Assembly: GCA_949752745.1 (NCBI GenBank)
Contig: OX457028.1
Span: 28,351,445 to 28,415,444 of the forward strand
Direction: 5' to 3'
DNA length: 64,000 nt
Origin: Protula sp. h YS-2021
Taxonomy: Eukaryota; Annelida; Polychaeta; Sabellida; Serpulidae
A program made the position numbers and the translations under genes. Under the pieces are notes generated by a model that was not told the origin of the DNA, ran no database searches, and was given only the letters and a program-made list of their open reading frames with translations. Below are positions 27,993-37,000 of the stretch, piece by piece (the first letter of the stretch is position 1; each line of letters begins with the position of its first letter).

Positions 27993-30900
27993 CCACAGCC
28001 TTGTAATGTCCATGCGCTAAAGTGGAATAGCCATCATTCAGCACATATCGCTTGTCGTCATATGGGGAGAGGGCTACTTTCCTCAACTTCTCCGAGTAAA
28101 GCTGGTGACTATGACTTCGGATAATGTGTCCTGTAGCCATCGTTTGAGTTTTCTTGAACAAACTGTCTCTATACTGCACATGTTTAATGCGTCTTTGACA
28201 AGCTCGAGTGATGCCTTTAGCTGTATGTTTTTCTTTCCCACCGCACAATAAACTGTACATTTTCGGTCTGAGTCCAACAAACTCTTCAATGGGGACGCCG
28301 GCCGTCTCATCCTTCATTTTCCCAAGCACTTTTTTGTTCACGTTGGAATGTAGGAAATGATCCGGCGGATAGTCACTTGTGTCGAACAGGTCAGCATCCT
28401 GCTGCATATCCTTGTAGATATCTTCCGTTTCTATGTCGTAACATAGACTGTCGGTGTCGCTGAACAATAACTTGGCATTGGGATACTTGACCATGATGTA
28501 GTTGTAATGAAAGTTGAACATAAGCACTTTGCTGAGGTCGAGAATGGTGAAACCAACTTGAATGGGTTTATCCAGAAGCAAATCCACTTTGCGTAAATGT
28601 ACCGCGGTCAAATCTTCGTTGAAAATTTTGAATTTGTGGAAAGAAGGTTTGGCTACAAGTTTCTTGAACCGCTTTTCCTTGTGAACAAGTTCAACATTGA
28701 TTCGCTTTCTCACATTTTCCATGGTTTTGCCAAACACCGAGTTGTTCATCAGTTTGAAGAAGTCTTTCTCAAATGGGTTCTTGGCCAATTTTCTCTTTTC
28801 CGTGTTCAAGGCAATGTATTTTGCCAACCATTTGCTCTGTTCAAACATGATGGCGCGATGTACTTTAGTGACTTTCAACCCCAGTGAGACGTACTGTTGC
28901 AAATTCCTGTAATGAAGTACATATTTCTTCTTGTCAGACAAGTTAGGAATAAGCTTTTCACTGGATTTCTCTTTCATGTTTAGATCTTTCCGCAGCTTCT
29001 GACTGTACTCTGACAATTCTTCAACTTTGACACATTTCCGTTCTGGAGCCACTGGGTAGTGATTATGATGATCATGGATTGAATTTGGATATTCTAAATC
29101 CACTTCCAAAATGAATCCAATGTCATCATCTTCATCCACATCCATGAAGTCGAGGGATTCTGGCTCGCTCACCCACATAAATCCTCTTTGTGGCATGCTT
29201 TGTGACATGGCCCAGCCATACAAGTTGTTTGCGTCGAGGTACATCAGGTAGTTGTTTGGTATCTCAGAATTGTATTCTGCTACGTAGGGATTATTCGCTT
29301 TCGCATACTTGTGTGTGATCACAGATATTCCTCCACGTATGCCTTGCTCAACCATTTGGTACATGTCAATGTCATTGATCAATTCCAACTTCACCTTTGT
29401 CGCTTTCAACATTGCATCCCACGACAGTCCTGGTGCTGTATAGTAATGAGCAGGATCCAATTCATACGTGTTGAGGCATACTTGACGAAAGTTTTCAAAC
29501 ACGTCAGCTAGTAATAACACATCTGATTTCAGGTACAGGTCGTGGTATTCACCAAATGTTGTACAGTTGAATGTATCCCACACCTTCTGTGCATGCGCAT
29601 AATCCTCATCGCTAATGTCCTCTTCGCTAAGCTGACTATAAAACTTATCCTTTGATGGTAGCTGTGTTTCAGCAAACTTGGATGGTTTGTCCATGTAATC
29701 ATAGGGGTACACACCCTTTCTCAGCAGCAAATCTTGTTGATCACTATCGTGAATGTGAGAGGTCATGTTGTAGAAGTTATCTTTCCCTTCTGCTGCAAGG
29801 TTGGATACCAACTTCTGTAGAGAGGTACTCATGAACTGAAAGCTGTCTGTAAATTTCAGATTGCTCAGGGTGAATGCAATATATTTCTCAATGGTGTTGG
29901 GAATGACTGTAATCGTTTCACCTTTGAATTTTCCAATTTCCTCCATGATAAGGTGACTGTCATAGCCTCGCAAATTGTGGAAAAATACGGGAATGATAAA
30001 AGAATCTTGATCCCCTTGCTGATCTTTTCTAAGTCGGAATTGTAAGTTGCATTCATTGTGTGCTGCTCCACGATATTTGCCATTGATGTGGTCATGATCT
30101 CTCACACGATCTGCTCCTAGAGGTTCATGACAAATGTAGCAATCAGTGGCGTTCTTGAAATTCTCTTTGTCTTCACGAGTCATCACCATTTCCTTTGGTT
30201 GCTCTAAACCACGTACAATACGATCGCGTTCATTCACCATATGGTCTAAAAAGACCTTTACGACATTGTCTCCTCGATACACAACTGGTGCACGTGTGTT
30301 GTACTGGCTCACAACCACATAGGCAAAGCTGTTTGGACGATGATGTTGATACTTGTCTCCTTCTTCATGCTTTTGCGTGAAACATTCAAAGTCAGCATAA
30401 ATCACAAACGGTGCTCGCTGTTGTTTAGCCACATTCTTGAACTTGATGAATGGTTCCTTGGGAAATGATAAACGTTGTGCTCCATTCTTGTCACACACTT
30501 CACGATGCTTATCTAAAAGCTCTTGTCGCATAAACCCGTGAAGACAGTTGAAGCAATAAAAATGTGCACACTTATGCTTTGATCGATAAGCCATAAGTCT
30601 GCTAAAACTCTTGATGAGGCAGTAATGCCTTGTCTTGTCATTGCTAATCAGAAGTAAGTTGATTTCTCTGACACTGACGTTTCGACTAAGTTGTATTGGA
30701 ACAACTACATCTTGTTCGTATCCAAACACGTTGATGGCTACATCGTTCTCCTTTTCAAACTTTGGAATGTCAGTAATTGGTGTCGGAAATGTCATACCCT
30801 CTACCTTTAATTCCTTCTCAAATGGTTTGTAATGATTCACGCGATTTGGGTTGTCGTCATGAGGGTGAAGGTAAGCCAATACTGACCATAAGAAACACTT

Positions 30901-32043
30901 GTTATCATCATTCTTAATGTTTATCACACCCATTGTTTTCTTCACTTTCTTCGGCAGTGGAATAAAACTGCTCGCTTCTAGAGGAACCAACGTAGCTGTA
31001 TGTACTTCAATGTACAGTATGTTATCCAATACCCAGCCAGAGCCTTGTCGCTCATGTTCGTCAAACTTGGTAAATAATTCTTTATAGGCTTCTGGTAGGT
31101 CCTGCTCAATATCTGCTGGATTGTATGCTGTATATGTTGGACTGCTGATAAATGCATTATCCACTTGTTCTACCATAACACCTTCAGCATTTGCTGTTAG
31201 TTTCTTGAAACGTGCATGCACGACAATGTACCATTTCATTCCATGGTTTAAGGTCTCCAACAAATGTGCCTTGATACGGTTCTCTTGCTGTCGCATTTCA
31301 AGCAGTAAATCTGATCCATCCTCAGATTCAAACCGTTTTTCCTGCGCGTTTTCACCAAGACTAACCCTTCTACCTCTCCCTACTTGTCCTGTCTTTTGTT
31401 TCTTTGAAACATGTTCTTGAGACACATTTTCCATCTCAGCTGGTTTACATGCATGTGCCTCAAAAGTATCCATAGATGGAAACTCTTCATTGCATTCCGC
31501 ACACTGGACTGGACCGTATGGCCAAATGTCATCTTCTTCCATCTTTTCTCTCTTTGCTCCTTTCCCTTCATGTTTCGCTAAAGTTTTCATCTCAGCTTTA
31601 CATGTATGTGCTTCAAAAGTATCCATAGATGGAAATTCTACATTACATTCCGCACACTGAACTGGACCGTATGGCCAAATGTCATCTTCTTCCATTTTTT
31701 GTCTCTTTGCTCCTTTCCCTTCATGTTTCACTAAAGTTTTCATCTCAGCTTTGCATGTATGTGCTTCAAAAGTATCCATAGATGGAAATTCTACATTACA
31801 TTCCGCACACTGAACTGGACCGTATGGCCAAATGTCATCTTCTTCCATCTTTTCTCTCTTTGCTCCTTTTCCTTCATGTTTCACCAAAGTTTTCATCTCA
31901 GCTTTGCATGTATGTGCTTCAAAAGTATCCATAGATGGAAATTCTACATTACATTCCGCACACTGAACTGGACCGTATGGCCAAATGTCATCTTCTTCCA
32001 TTTTTTGTCTCTTTGCTCCTTTCCCATGCTCTTCACGTTCCAT
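27988..32043 (-). CDS. protein-primed family B DNA polymerase (Polinton PolB)
   Basis: 1351 aa. Residues 7-205 are four tandem zinc-finger units (see the repeat entry). A region with CFLWSVLAYLHP (383-394) and HYCLIK (473-478), conserved in Polinton polymerases, follows; then a Cys/His finger (492-517). Exo I YADFECF (549-555), a Cys/His endonuclease VII-like module (635-665, RVRDHDH...AHNECN), Exo II FHNLRGYDSH (688-697), Exo III YLKSDVLLLAD (837-847). Polymerase motif A YLDANNLYG (935-943), B LMNNSVFGKT (1098-1107), C FSDTDSL (1194-1200). All catalytic Asp/Glu residues are present, so it should be active. It replicates the element from protein-primed ends. It has its own TATA box. Confidence 0.97.
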   Translation of the reverse strand: MEREEHGKGAKRQKMEEDDIWPYGPVQCAECNVEFPSMDTFEAHTCKAEMKTLVKHEGKGAKREKMEEDDIWPYGPVQCAECNVEFPSMDTFEAHTCKAEMKTLVKHEGKGAKRQKMEEDDIWPYGPVQCAECNVEFPSMDTFEAHTCKAEMKTLAKHEGKGAKREKMEEDDIWPYGPVQCAECNEEFPSMDTFEAHACKPAEMENVSQEHVSKKQKTGQVGRGRRVSLGENAQEKRFESEDGSDLLLEMRQQENRIKAHLLETLNHGMKWYIVVHARFKKLTANAEGVMVEQVDNAFISSPTYTAYNPADIEQDLPEAYKELFTKFDEHERQGSGWVLDNILYIEVHTATLVPLEASSFIPLPKKVKKTMGVINIKNDDNKCFLWSVLAYLHPHDDNPNRVNHYKPFEKELKVEGMTFPTPITDIPKFEKENDVAINVFGYEQDVVVPIQLSRNVSVREINLLLISNDKTRHYCLIKSFSRLMAYRSKHKCAHFYCFNCLHGFMRQELLDKHREVCDKNGAQRLSFPKEPFIKFKNVAKQQRAPFVIYADFECFTQKHEEGDKYQHHRPNSFAYVVVSQYNTRAPVVYRGDNVVKVFLDHMVNERDRIVRGLEQPKEMVMTREDKENFKNATDCYICHEPLGADRVRDHDHINGKYRGAAHNECNLQFRLRKDQQGDQDSFIIPVFFHNLRGYDSHLIMEEIGKFKGETITVIPNTIEKYIAFTLSNLKFTDSFQFMSTSLQKLVSNLAAEGKDNFYNMTSHIHDSDQQDLLLRKGVYPYDYMDKPSKFAETQLPSKDKFYSQLSEEDISDEDYAHAQKVWDTFNCTTFGEYHDLYLKSDVLLLADVFENFRQVCLNTYELDPAHYYTAPGLSWDAMLKATKVKLELINDIDMYQMVEQGIRGGISVITHKYAKANNPYVAEYNSEIPNNYLMYLDANNLYGWAMSQSMPQRGFMWVSEPESLDFMDVDEDDDIGFILEVDLEYPNSIHDHHNHYPVAPERKCVKVEELSEYSQKLRKDLNMKEKSSEKLIPNLSDKKKYVLHYRNLQQYVSLGLKVTKVHRAIMFEQSKWLAKYIALNTEKRKLAKNPFEKDFFKLMNNSVFGKTMENVRKRINVELVHKEKRFKKLVAKPSFHKFKIFNEDLTAVHLRKVDLLLDKPIQVGFTILDLSKVLMFNFHYNYIMVKYPNAKLLFSDTDSLCYDIETEDIYKDMQQDADLFDTSDYPPDHFLHSNVNKKVLGKMKDETAGVPIEEFVGLRPKMYSLLCGGKEKHTAKGITRACQRRIKHVQYRDSLFKKTQTMATGHIIRSHSHQLYSEKLRKVALSPYDDKRYVLNDGYSTLAHGHYKAVV
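31440..32025 (-). repeat. 153-bp tandem repeat encoding polymerase zinc fingers
   Basis: Three nearly identical 153-bp units (32025-31873, 31872-31720, 31719-31567) and a fourth, more diverged one ending near 31440. Each encodes 51 residues with one C-x2-C-x12-H-x-C finger (CAECNVEFPSMDTFEAHTC). Close DNA identity points to recent duplication, so copy number probably varies between element copies. Confidence 0.92.
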
Positions 32044-32109
32044 CTTAGCTAGTTGTTGTTACGTCAACTGCTGAAACTAAAATGCTGAAATGTAATCTCA
32101 AACATCCCC

Positions 32110-32116
32110 TTTTATA
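32110..32116 (-). promoter_or_regulatory. TATA box of polymerase gene
   Basis: TATAAAAGG on the minus strand about 67 bp before the ATG at 32043. Confidence 0.7.
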
Positions 32117-32205
32117 CACATTCATACATAGACAGAATTTGCGTTTTCATTTCATAACAGAGGATGGCCCTTAAAAGGGCCGAAAGATGTTAGTAATTTG
32201 ACGCT

Positions 32206-32559
32206 TCACCAGCAAGTCGGATTGCCACAGTCGCACTGGTATCTGTAAAACTGTTCCATGGAGAACGGTCGTCGCGAGCACTTGAACGGATGACGGTTAT
32301 AGTAGCCAAAGTTTTTTAGTGTCGCTCCACACCACCAGCAGTCCGTGCATTCCTCTTGTCCATACAATCTTGCAGTAAACTTGTACCAGAGCAGTCCACC
32401 ACAAGTTTTGCAGCAGTAATGTCGTGGTGCATTGTGGTGCACCGGGCAGTTGTGTGGTTGACCTGGATATTCTATCCAGACCCAACACTTATAACATTCT
32501 GTCGTTAGCGTCACTGCCTTGCCGTTTCGCATCACTGTGATTTTACGATTTGTTGACAT
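32206..32559 (-). CDS. Cys-rich probable zinc-binding protein
   Basis: 117 aa from ATG 32559. About 16 Cys, many in pairs: CYKC, CPVHH, CCKTC, CTDCWWC, CDCGNPTC, with abundant Trp/Tyr. This suggests two or three zinc-ribbon-like folds. No family recognised. Divergent from the RING gene across a 255-bp promoter region with its own TATA box. Accessory role inferred from its position at the element's end. Confidence 0.65.
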   Translation of the reverse strand: MSTNRKITVMRNGKAVTLTTECYKCWVWIEYPGQPHNCPVHHNAPRHYCCKTCGGLLWYKFTARLYGQEECTDCWWCGATLKNFGYYNRHPFKCSRRPFSMEQFYRYQCDCGNPTCW

Positions 32560-32597
32560 CTTGCTGCTTGTGTTGGATAATGAAGCTGTAACCCACC

Positions 32598-32605
32598 TTT
32601 ATATA
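32598..32605 (-). promoter_or_regulatory. TATA box of Cys-rich gene
   Basis: TATATAAA on the minus strand, 39 bp before the ATG at 32559. Confidence 0.7.
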
Positions 32606-32637
32606 CTACTAGCGAACATCCTCGCATTATATGCTGA

Positions 32638-32746
32638 TGGGGGGGGGGGGTCCTGAGTTTAGGTCGGTTAGGGGGGGGGGGTCCTGAGTTTTGCTCGACT
32701 AGGGGGGGGGGGTCCCGAGTTTTGCTCGACTAGGGGGGGGGGGTCC
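32638..32746 (+). repeat. ~32-bp G-tract minisatellite in divergent promoter
   Basis: Four units of a 10-12 base G run plus tcctgagttttgctcgact. It fills the gap between the Cys-rich gene (minus) and the RING gene (plus), mirroring the C-tract array at 17757-17866. Likely G-quadruplex former. Confidence 0.9.
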
Positions 32747-32764
32747 GATCCAGACTTCAGGTGG

Positions 32765-32772
32765 TATATAAG
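32765..32772 (+). promoter_or_regulatory. TATA box of RING-finger gene
   Basis: TATATAAG 43-50 bp before the ATG at 32815. It lies inside the longer open frame, so the GTG start at 32761 is rejected. Confidence 0.75.
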
Positions 32773-32814
32773 CCATGCTCATTTCAGTTTGGGCTCACAC
32801 TCGCTTCCGTCAAC

Positions 32815-33366
32815 ATGGAGTGCTTCTTCGGGTTACAGGATGCTTGCACCATTGCTGAAGTTAGAGAACTTCACCTGCCTGTCACACAGCCACACACACC
32901 GCCAGAAAGAGTCTATTTCTTCCAGCTGCTGCCAGACCCGGTTCATGGATCCGTCCTGTGCGTGCCCGTCCTGTACAACCGTCAAGTCACGATTGGAAAG
33001 AGGCTCAGAGATATAGAGGCTGGTCACTATGAAGAAGCGTTCTTTAGAACGATGATGCTAGGGGAGTCAATACCTTCGCGGATGGAAGAAGAAGAGTACC
33101 CGGCCTGGGGGACATTCTTCCTCCAGCAAGACTTGGATATTTGCCCAGGATGTGGGTGTATGATCTCCCCAGACCGGGTGCTGTCTGAGTGCAACCATCA
33201 AATGTGTCTGGTCTGCGCGGCGCAGTGGACTGAACTGCTGGCGCTAAATGACCGCTACTCTGTGAGGTGCTTTACCTGCGGCATGCGAGGGGACCACTTT
33301 TTGTTCAACGGGCAACAGCTCACACATTGCAGTAGGCCAGTGCAGGACATTGTGACATTCTTTTAA
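32815..33366 (+). CDS. RING-finger protein (putative E3 ubiquitin ligase)
   Basis: 183 aa from the first ATG after the TATA box. Residues 110-155 have all eight ligands of a RING-HC finger: C-x2-C-x12-C-x-H-x2-C-x2-C-x17-C-x2-C (C110, C113, C126, H128, C131, C134, C152, C155). The N-terminal ~100 residues, with PPERVYFFQLLPDP, match no domain I recognise and may bind a substrate. Virus-like elements and large DNA viruses use RING proteins to redirect host ubiquitination. That role here is inference. It is the only plus-strand gene at the right end. Confidence 0.75.
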   Translation: MECFFGLQDACTIAEVRELHLPVTQPHTPPERVYFFQLLPDPVHGSVLCVPVLYNRQVTIGKRLRDIEAGHYEEAFFRTMMLGESIPSRMEEEEYPAWGTFFLQQDLDICPGCGCMISPDRVLSECNHQMCLVCAAQWTELLALNDRYSVRCFTCGMRGDHFLFNGQQLTHCSRPVQDIVTFF

Positions 33367-33499
33367 ACCGGGACCGGCAGCAGCAGGAGAAAAACTAACA
33401 TCTCCTGGCTCTTTTAAGAGCCCACCACTGATACTGAAATAAGCGCTAATCGTGTCATGGTGTTAGTATGTATGTGTATGCATGAGAGTGTGGGAAATG

Positions 33500-33502
<3 letters not shown>

Positions 33503-33542
<40 letters not shown>
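33503..33542 (+). repeat. 40-base A tract
   Basis: Uninterrupted A run 136 bp after the RING stop codon. No AATAAA lies between. It may be slippage expansion, or a trace of an RNA-templated event. Confidence 0.85.
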
Positions 33543-33544
<2 letters not shown>

Positions 33545-33578
33545 TCACCCGTTTGAATGGTTGTTTGAATGGCCGCCC

Positions 33579-34002
33579 GTTTGAATGGCCGCCCACTCTC
33601 CATATTATGTCATTATGACGTTCATATGACGTTCATATGACGTTCATATGAAGTTCATATGACGTTCATATGACGTTCATATCACCTCCATATCACCTCT
33701 ATATCACCTCCATATCACCTCCATAACACGTCTAGATCACGTCATAATGACGTCACTGTTTTAGAAACCCCATGGGGCTTCTAAAACACCACGTGACGTC
33801 ATTATGACATCCATATGGTAACCATATGGTAACCATATGGTAACCATATGATAACCATATGATAACCATATGACGTCAATATGACCTTAATATGACGTCA
33901 ATATGACGTCACTGTTTTAGAACCCCCGTGGGGGTTTGAAAACACCACGTGACGTCACTATGACGTCACTTCCTGTTTTCAAACCCCCGTTTTCTCCCTA
34001 CT
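33579..34002 (-). repeat. Polinton right terminal inverted repeat (424 bp)
   Basis: Reverse complement of 13508-13920 with one additional 11-bp unit (array 33815-33869 has five units against four plus the diverged one on the left). The ten-unit array is at 33615-33724. No substitutions noticed by eye. Confidence 0.95.
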
Positions 34003-34008
34003 CACACG
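34003..34008. repeat. target-site duplication, right (cacacg)
   Basis: Identical to 13502-13507. Confidence 0.9.
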
Positions 34009-37000
34009 ACACTCAAATTATTATTTTAAATTAATATTATGAAGTGTTTGAAATATTTCTTGCACGAAAATGCGAGCTCCCAAGGCTTCAGCACAAAATG
34101 CCTCACATGAAAGGCCATTTTCAGTATTTTTGTATTGTACAGCCGGCCAACCTGTCACTTCATCTTTTTGCGATTTAATTGATACAGCCGGGGAGTGAGA
34201 CACAATAAAAAATTCTAGCCTTTAGCCAGACATTTCAATTTTCAAAACATGTCTTATTTCAAACAAACAACCCCTATAAAATCACATTTTAAAGATTTTT
34301 TTCCTGAATGTATGCTCGACCCCTCACCATGGTATACCTTTCACGTCACCCCCCCCCCCCCCCGCGCACCCCAGGTGACAGAATACCATATGCGCTTCAA
34401 CCCCAATCGCCCATCCCGGATAAAAACCAAATATGACTGACATTTGACTGAAAATACCAAACATATTTTGAGAAAATGTCAAACAATTATGAAACGCAGT
34501 CCATATTTCAGTGAAGGCTAAGTGATGAAATTAAGCCTAAGTACTAGTTTCATGCGAAGCGCATGGTTACATTACAGACCAATAACATTCGTCTAGGACT
34601 GTTCAAAATAGACTGTACATCACTTTTTCAGTATAGAAAAAAGAAAGCATGGTGTTTTTGTGCTTTAGTTGCCCTTTACATGTAATGACACAAGAAATGA
34701 GATGCCATTTGAGAGCAAAAATTGCAATAAAAAGTCGATGTTCCAAGAGTGCGTCTTTTTCTGGTTAACCCAGGTTTTGTTTTTAGATTTTTATGAGTTT
34801 CGCAGATATTTTTTTTTCTAATATAAAATACATATGTAGGTTTGTGTACAATTATTCACAATTACAGCAGTTTCTTTATATGTTAAGTCGTTTTTTAACC
34901 CTAAAATAAATTATTTTTTCCTCATGACTTTTAATTTATACCTCACTTATTCGATGTGAATGTATGTTTTATTTTATCCTAGTTTTTTTGTACCATAAAA
35001 GCAGCACCCGTCCCGCCTGCATTGCATGGAATGGAAAATAAGGAAAGGCACTTTTTTAACGCAATGACGTAAACTGTAATTTTACTTAAGTAGATTATGT
35101 TCGTCTTACTTCATTTGCCTTGAATCCTTAAGGAAAACTCCTTAATCCCTTAAGGACAATTCCTTAAGCAAAATTTTCCCACGAGATTTTGCCTTATGAA
35201 TTTTGACTTGAGCAATGCGAATAGAACTTATACCATATGCATTTTTGTCTTCTTTTTTTCGGGAAGGAGGAGTGGTATTAGTATCCCTCTTCAGGCTTAC
35301 TAATAATTATTGTTACTTTATAGAAGCAAAATTTGACAACTTGCACCATAATTTACGTTTTAGTGTGAAATTATAAAACCCTTAATCAAATGGTATAAAA
35401 AGAAAACTACACAATCAAGAGGGGAGTACAGGGAAATACGTTCCCAAGTGAATATTGATCGAAGGAGTTGGGGGGGGGGGGGTGTCGATGTGCCCTTTTG
35501 ACTGAGGGACGTATTTCCCTAAACTTTCCCCTTTGACCATGTTGTAGTCCTTTTATTAAATGGTTTGGACATCTTTTCTATCGTTTAGACATATTTTGAA
35601 ATCAATTGCAATCGCACTATTTTCTTCTTCTGTTTGAAAAACAAATCACGTCACAACTTCGCGATGTTTAAGTTTTCTCTTACCCATAATCTCTTTCTTT
35701 GAGTATTGTACTCAGACTAATTTAACGGCAAATTGACGTACAAATTGAAACTTTTCCTACACTTCATTTAGCTTAATATCTGTGTAAATTTAATAAGAAT
35801 TAATAAAGAAACAGCCATCTGAAAATTTGAAGTAGCCAGACGCACCCAACAGAGAAGATATGGAAATAGCAAGCAAAATATTGGCTAAAAACTGAAGAAA
35901 AATATCTCTGGCTGACTGTGATATGTCAGTCTCTAAAGGTTTGATGGCTGAAAAAGAAATTTATATAAAAATCGTAACCTGGCTTACCGTTTAGCGCTTT
36001 CCATTTGACAACAAATAACTTTCGGGCTAAATTAGGACAACGTTCGTACGCGGTTGTTATCAAAACATTACATTGTTTTTTAATGGAAATGTAATATCTT
36101 TTCCTTGTTACTCAATTCTAAATTCAGAAAAGTTATCTGTTTCACATTTTAATCTCTGTAATTCATGAATTTTAAATGTTGAAGCCTTTTCAAGATCACA
36201 TATTTCGACTATATGTTCCTAACTGAACCCTTCGGAAACACACGAGGACGGGCCGTTAACATGGTCCGAAAAAGGTAACATCTTTCTAATGTTACCCTTT
36301 TCAACATGTAAAACATTCAATTTATTGAAGTAATTGCCAACTGAAAGTTCAAAGTGGGATTTTCTCTCAACTGTCAGTGCGATAGATCGTCAACCACAGA
36401 TATACCGTGAATCATTGTTTCAAAAGCTCAGACAAAGGAATAAAGCTAAAAGAAATATTGCATATTTGCGCAGGTCTATTGAGCATGTAGCGTCTTGTGC
36501 CTATTGAGTGACGTCATAATCACAGAGTCAATCCAAGGCCAGGGCAAATATCTAAAGACCGCGACCAAAGCTTCGTTTTGAAAATAAACTTTCTCTTTCT
36601 AGATACACAAAATTATTCAGTTATCTCTCTGAATTTAACTTTAAATATACAAGACCGGCCAGCGTCTCCCCCTCCCCCTTCCCAACGTGAAAAATTTATT
36701 CGCTTCCGCATCGATGCTGGCAGAGGACTAGGGCAAAATATGGCGATATATTCGTCTAAAAAATAATAACCTACGTATTGAAAATTTTTTTTTTCTCTCT
36801 CAGTTATTAAAATGGCTTCGCTGCAAATTCTACATTTTACACATTTTAGTTATGACTTATTCGCGCTCTTTTACTTTGCCGTGCTTTTTTCCGCGCAATA
36901 TAATAACACATAAAATGTGCCTGTTAAGAACGGGAAAATGCGCTTTCTCACGACTTTGATTGTTGGATATCACATCTTTTTGAATAGATTTCTTAATTTT

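Larger units (their letters stand above)
13508..34002. mobile_element. Polinton/Maverick element, complete, 20.5 kb
   Basis: Bounded by near-identical long TIRs that begin agtaggg and end ccctact (the 5'-AG...CT-3' ends usual for Polintons) and by a 6-bp duplication. It carries every Polinton hallmark gene with open frames: integrase, packaging ATPase, adenain-like protease, penton-like and double jelly-roll capsid proteins and protein-primed polymerase B. Extra genes lie at both ends. Genes run plus from 17.9 to 26.4 kb, then minus from 32.6 to 26.5 kb, then plus for the last gene. TIRs differing by one 11-bp unit and no broken core gene suggest recent insertion and possible activity. Confidence 0.97.

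Noticed and set aside
27548..32052. Plus-strand open frames opposite the polymerase and PC4-like genes
   Set aside because: Antisense shadows of strongly supported minus-strand genes.
32761..32814. Longer RING-protein start at 32761
   Set aside because: GTG codon inside the TATA region; transcription should start after it. ATG at 32815 is preferred.
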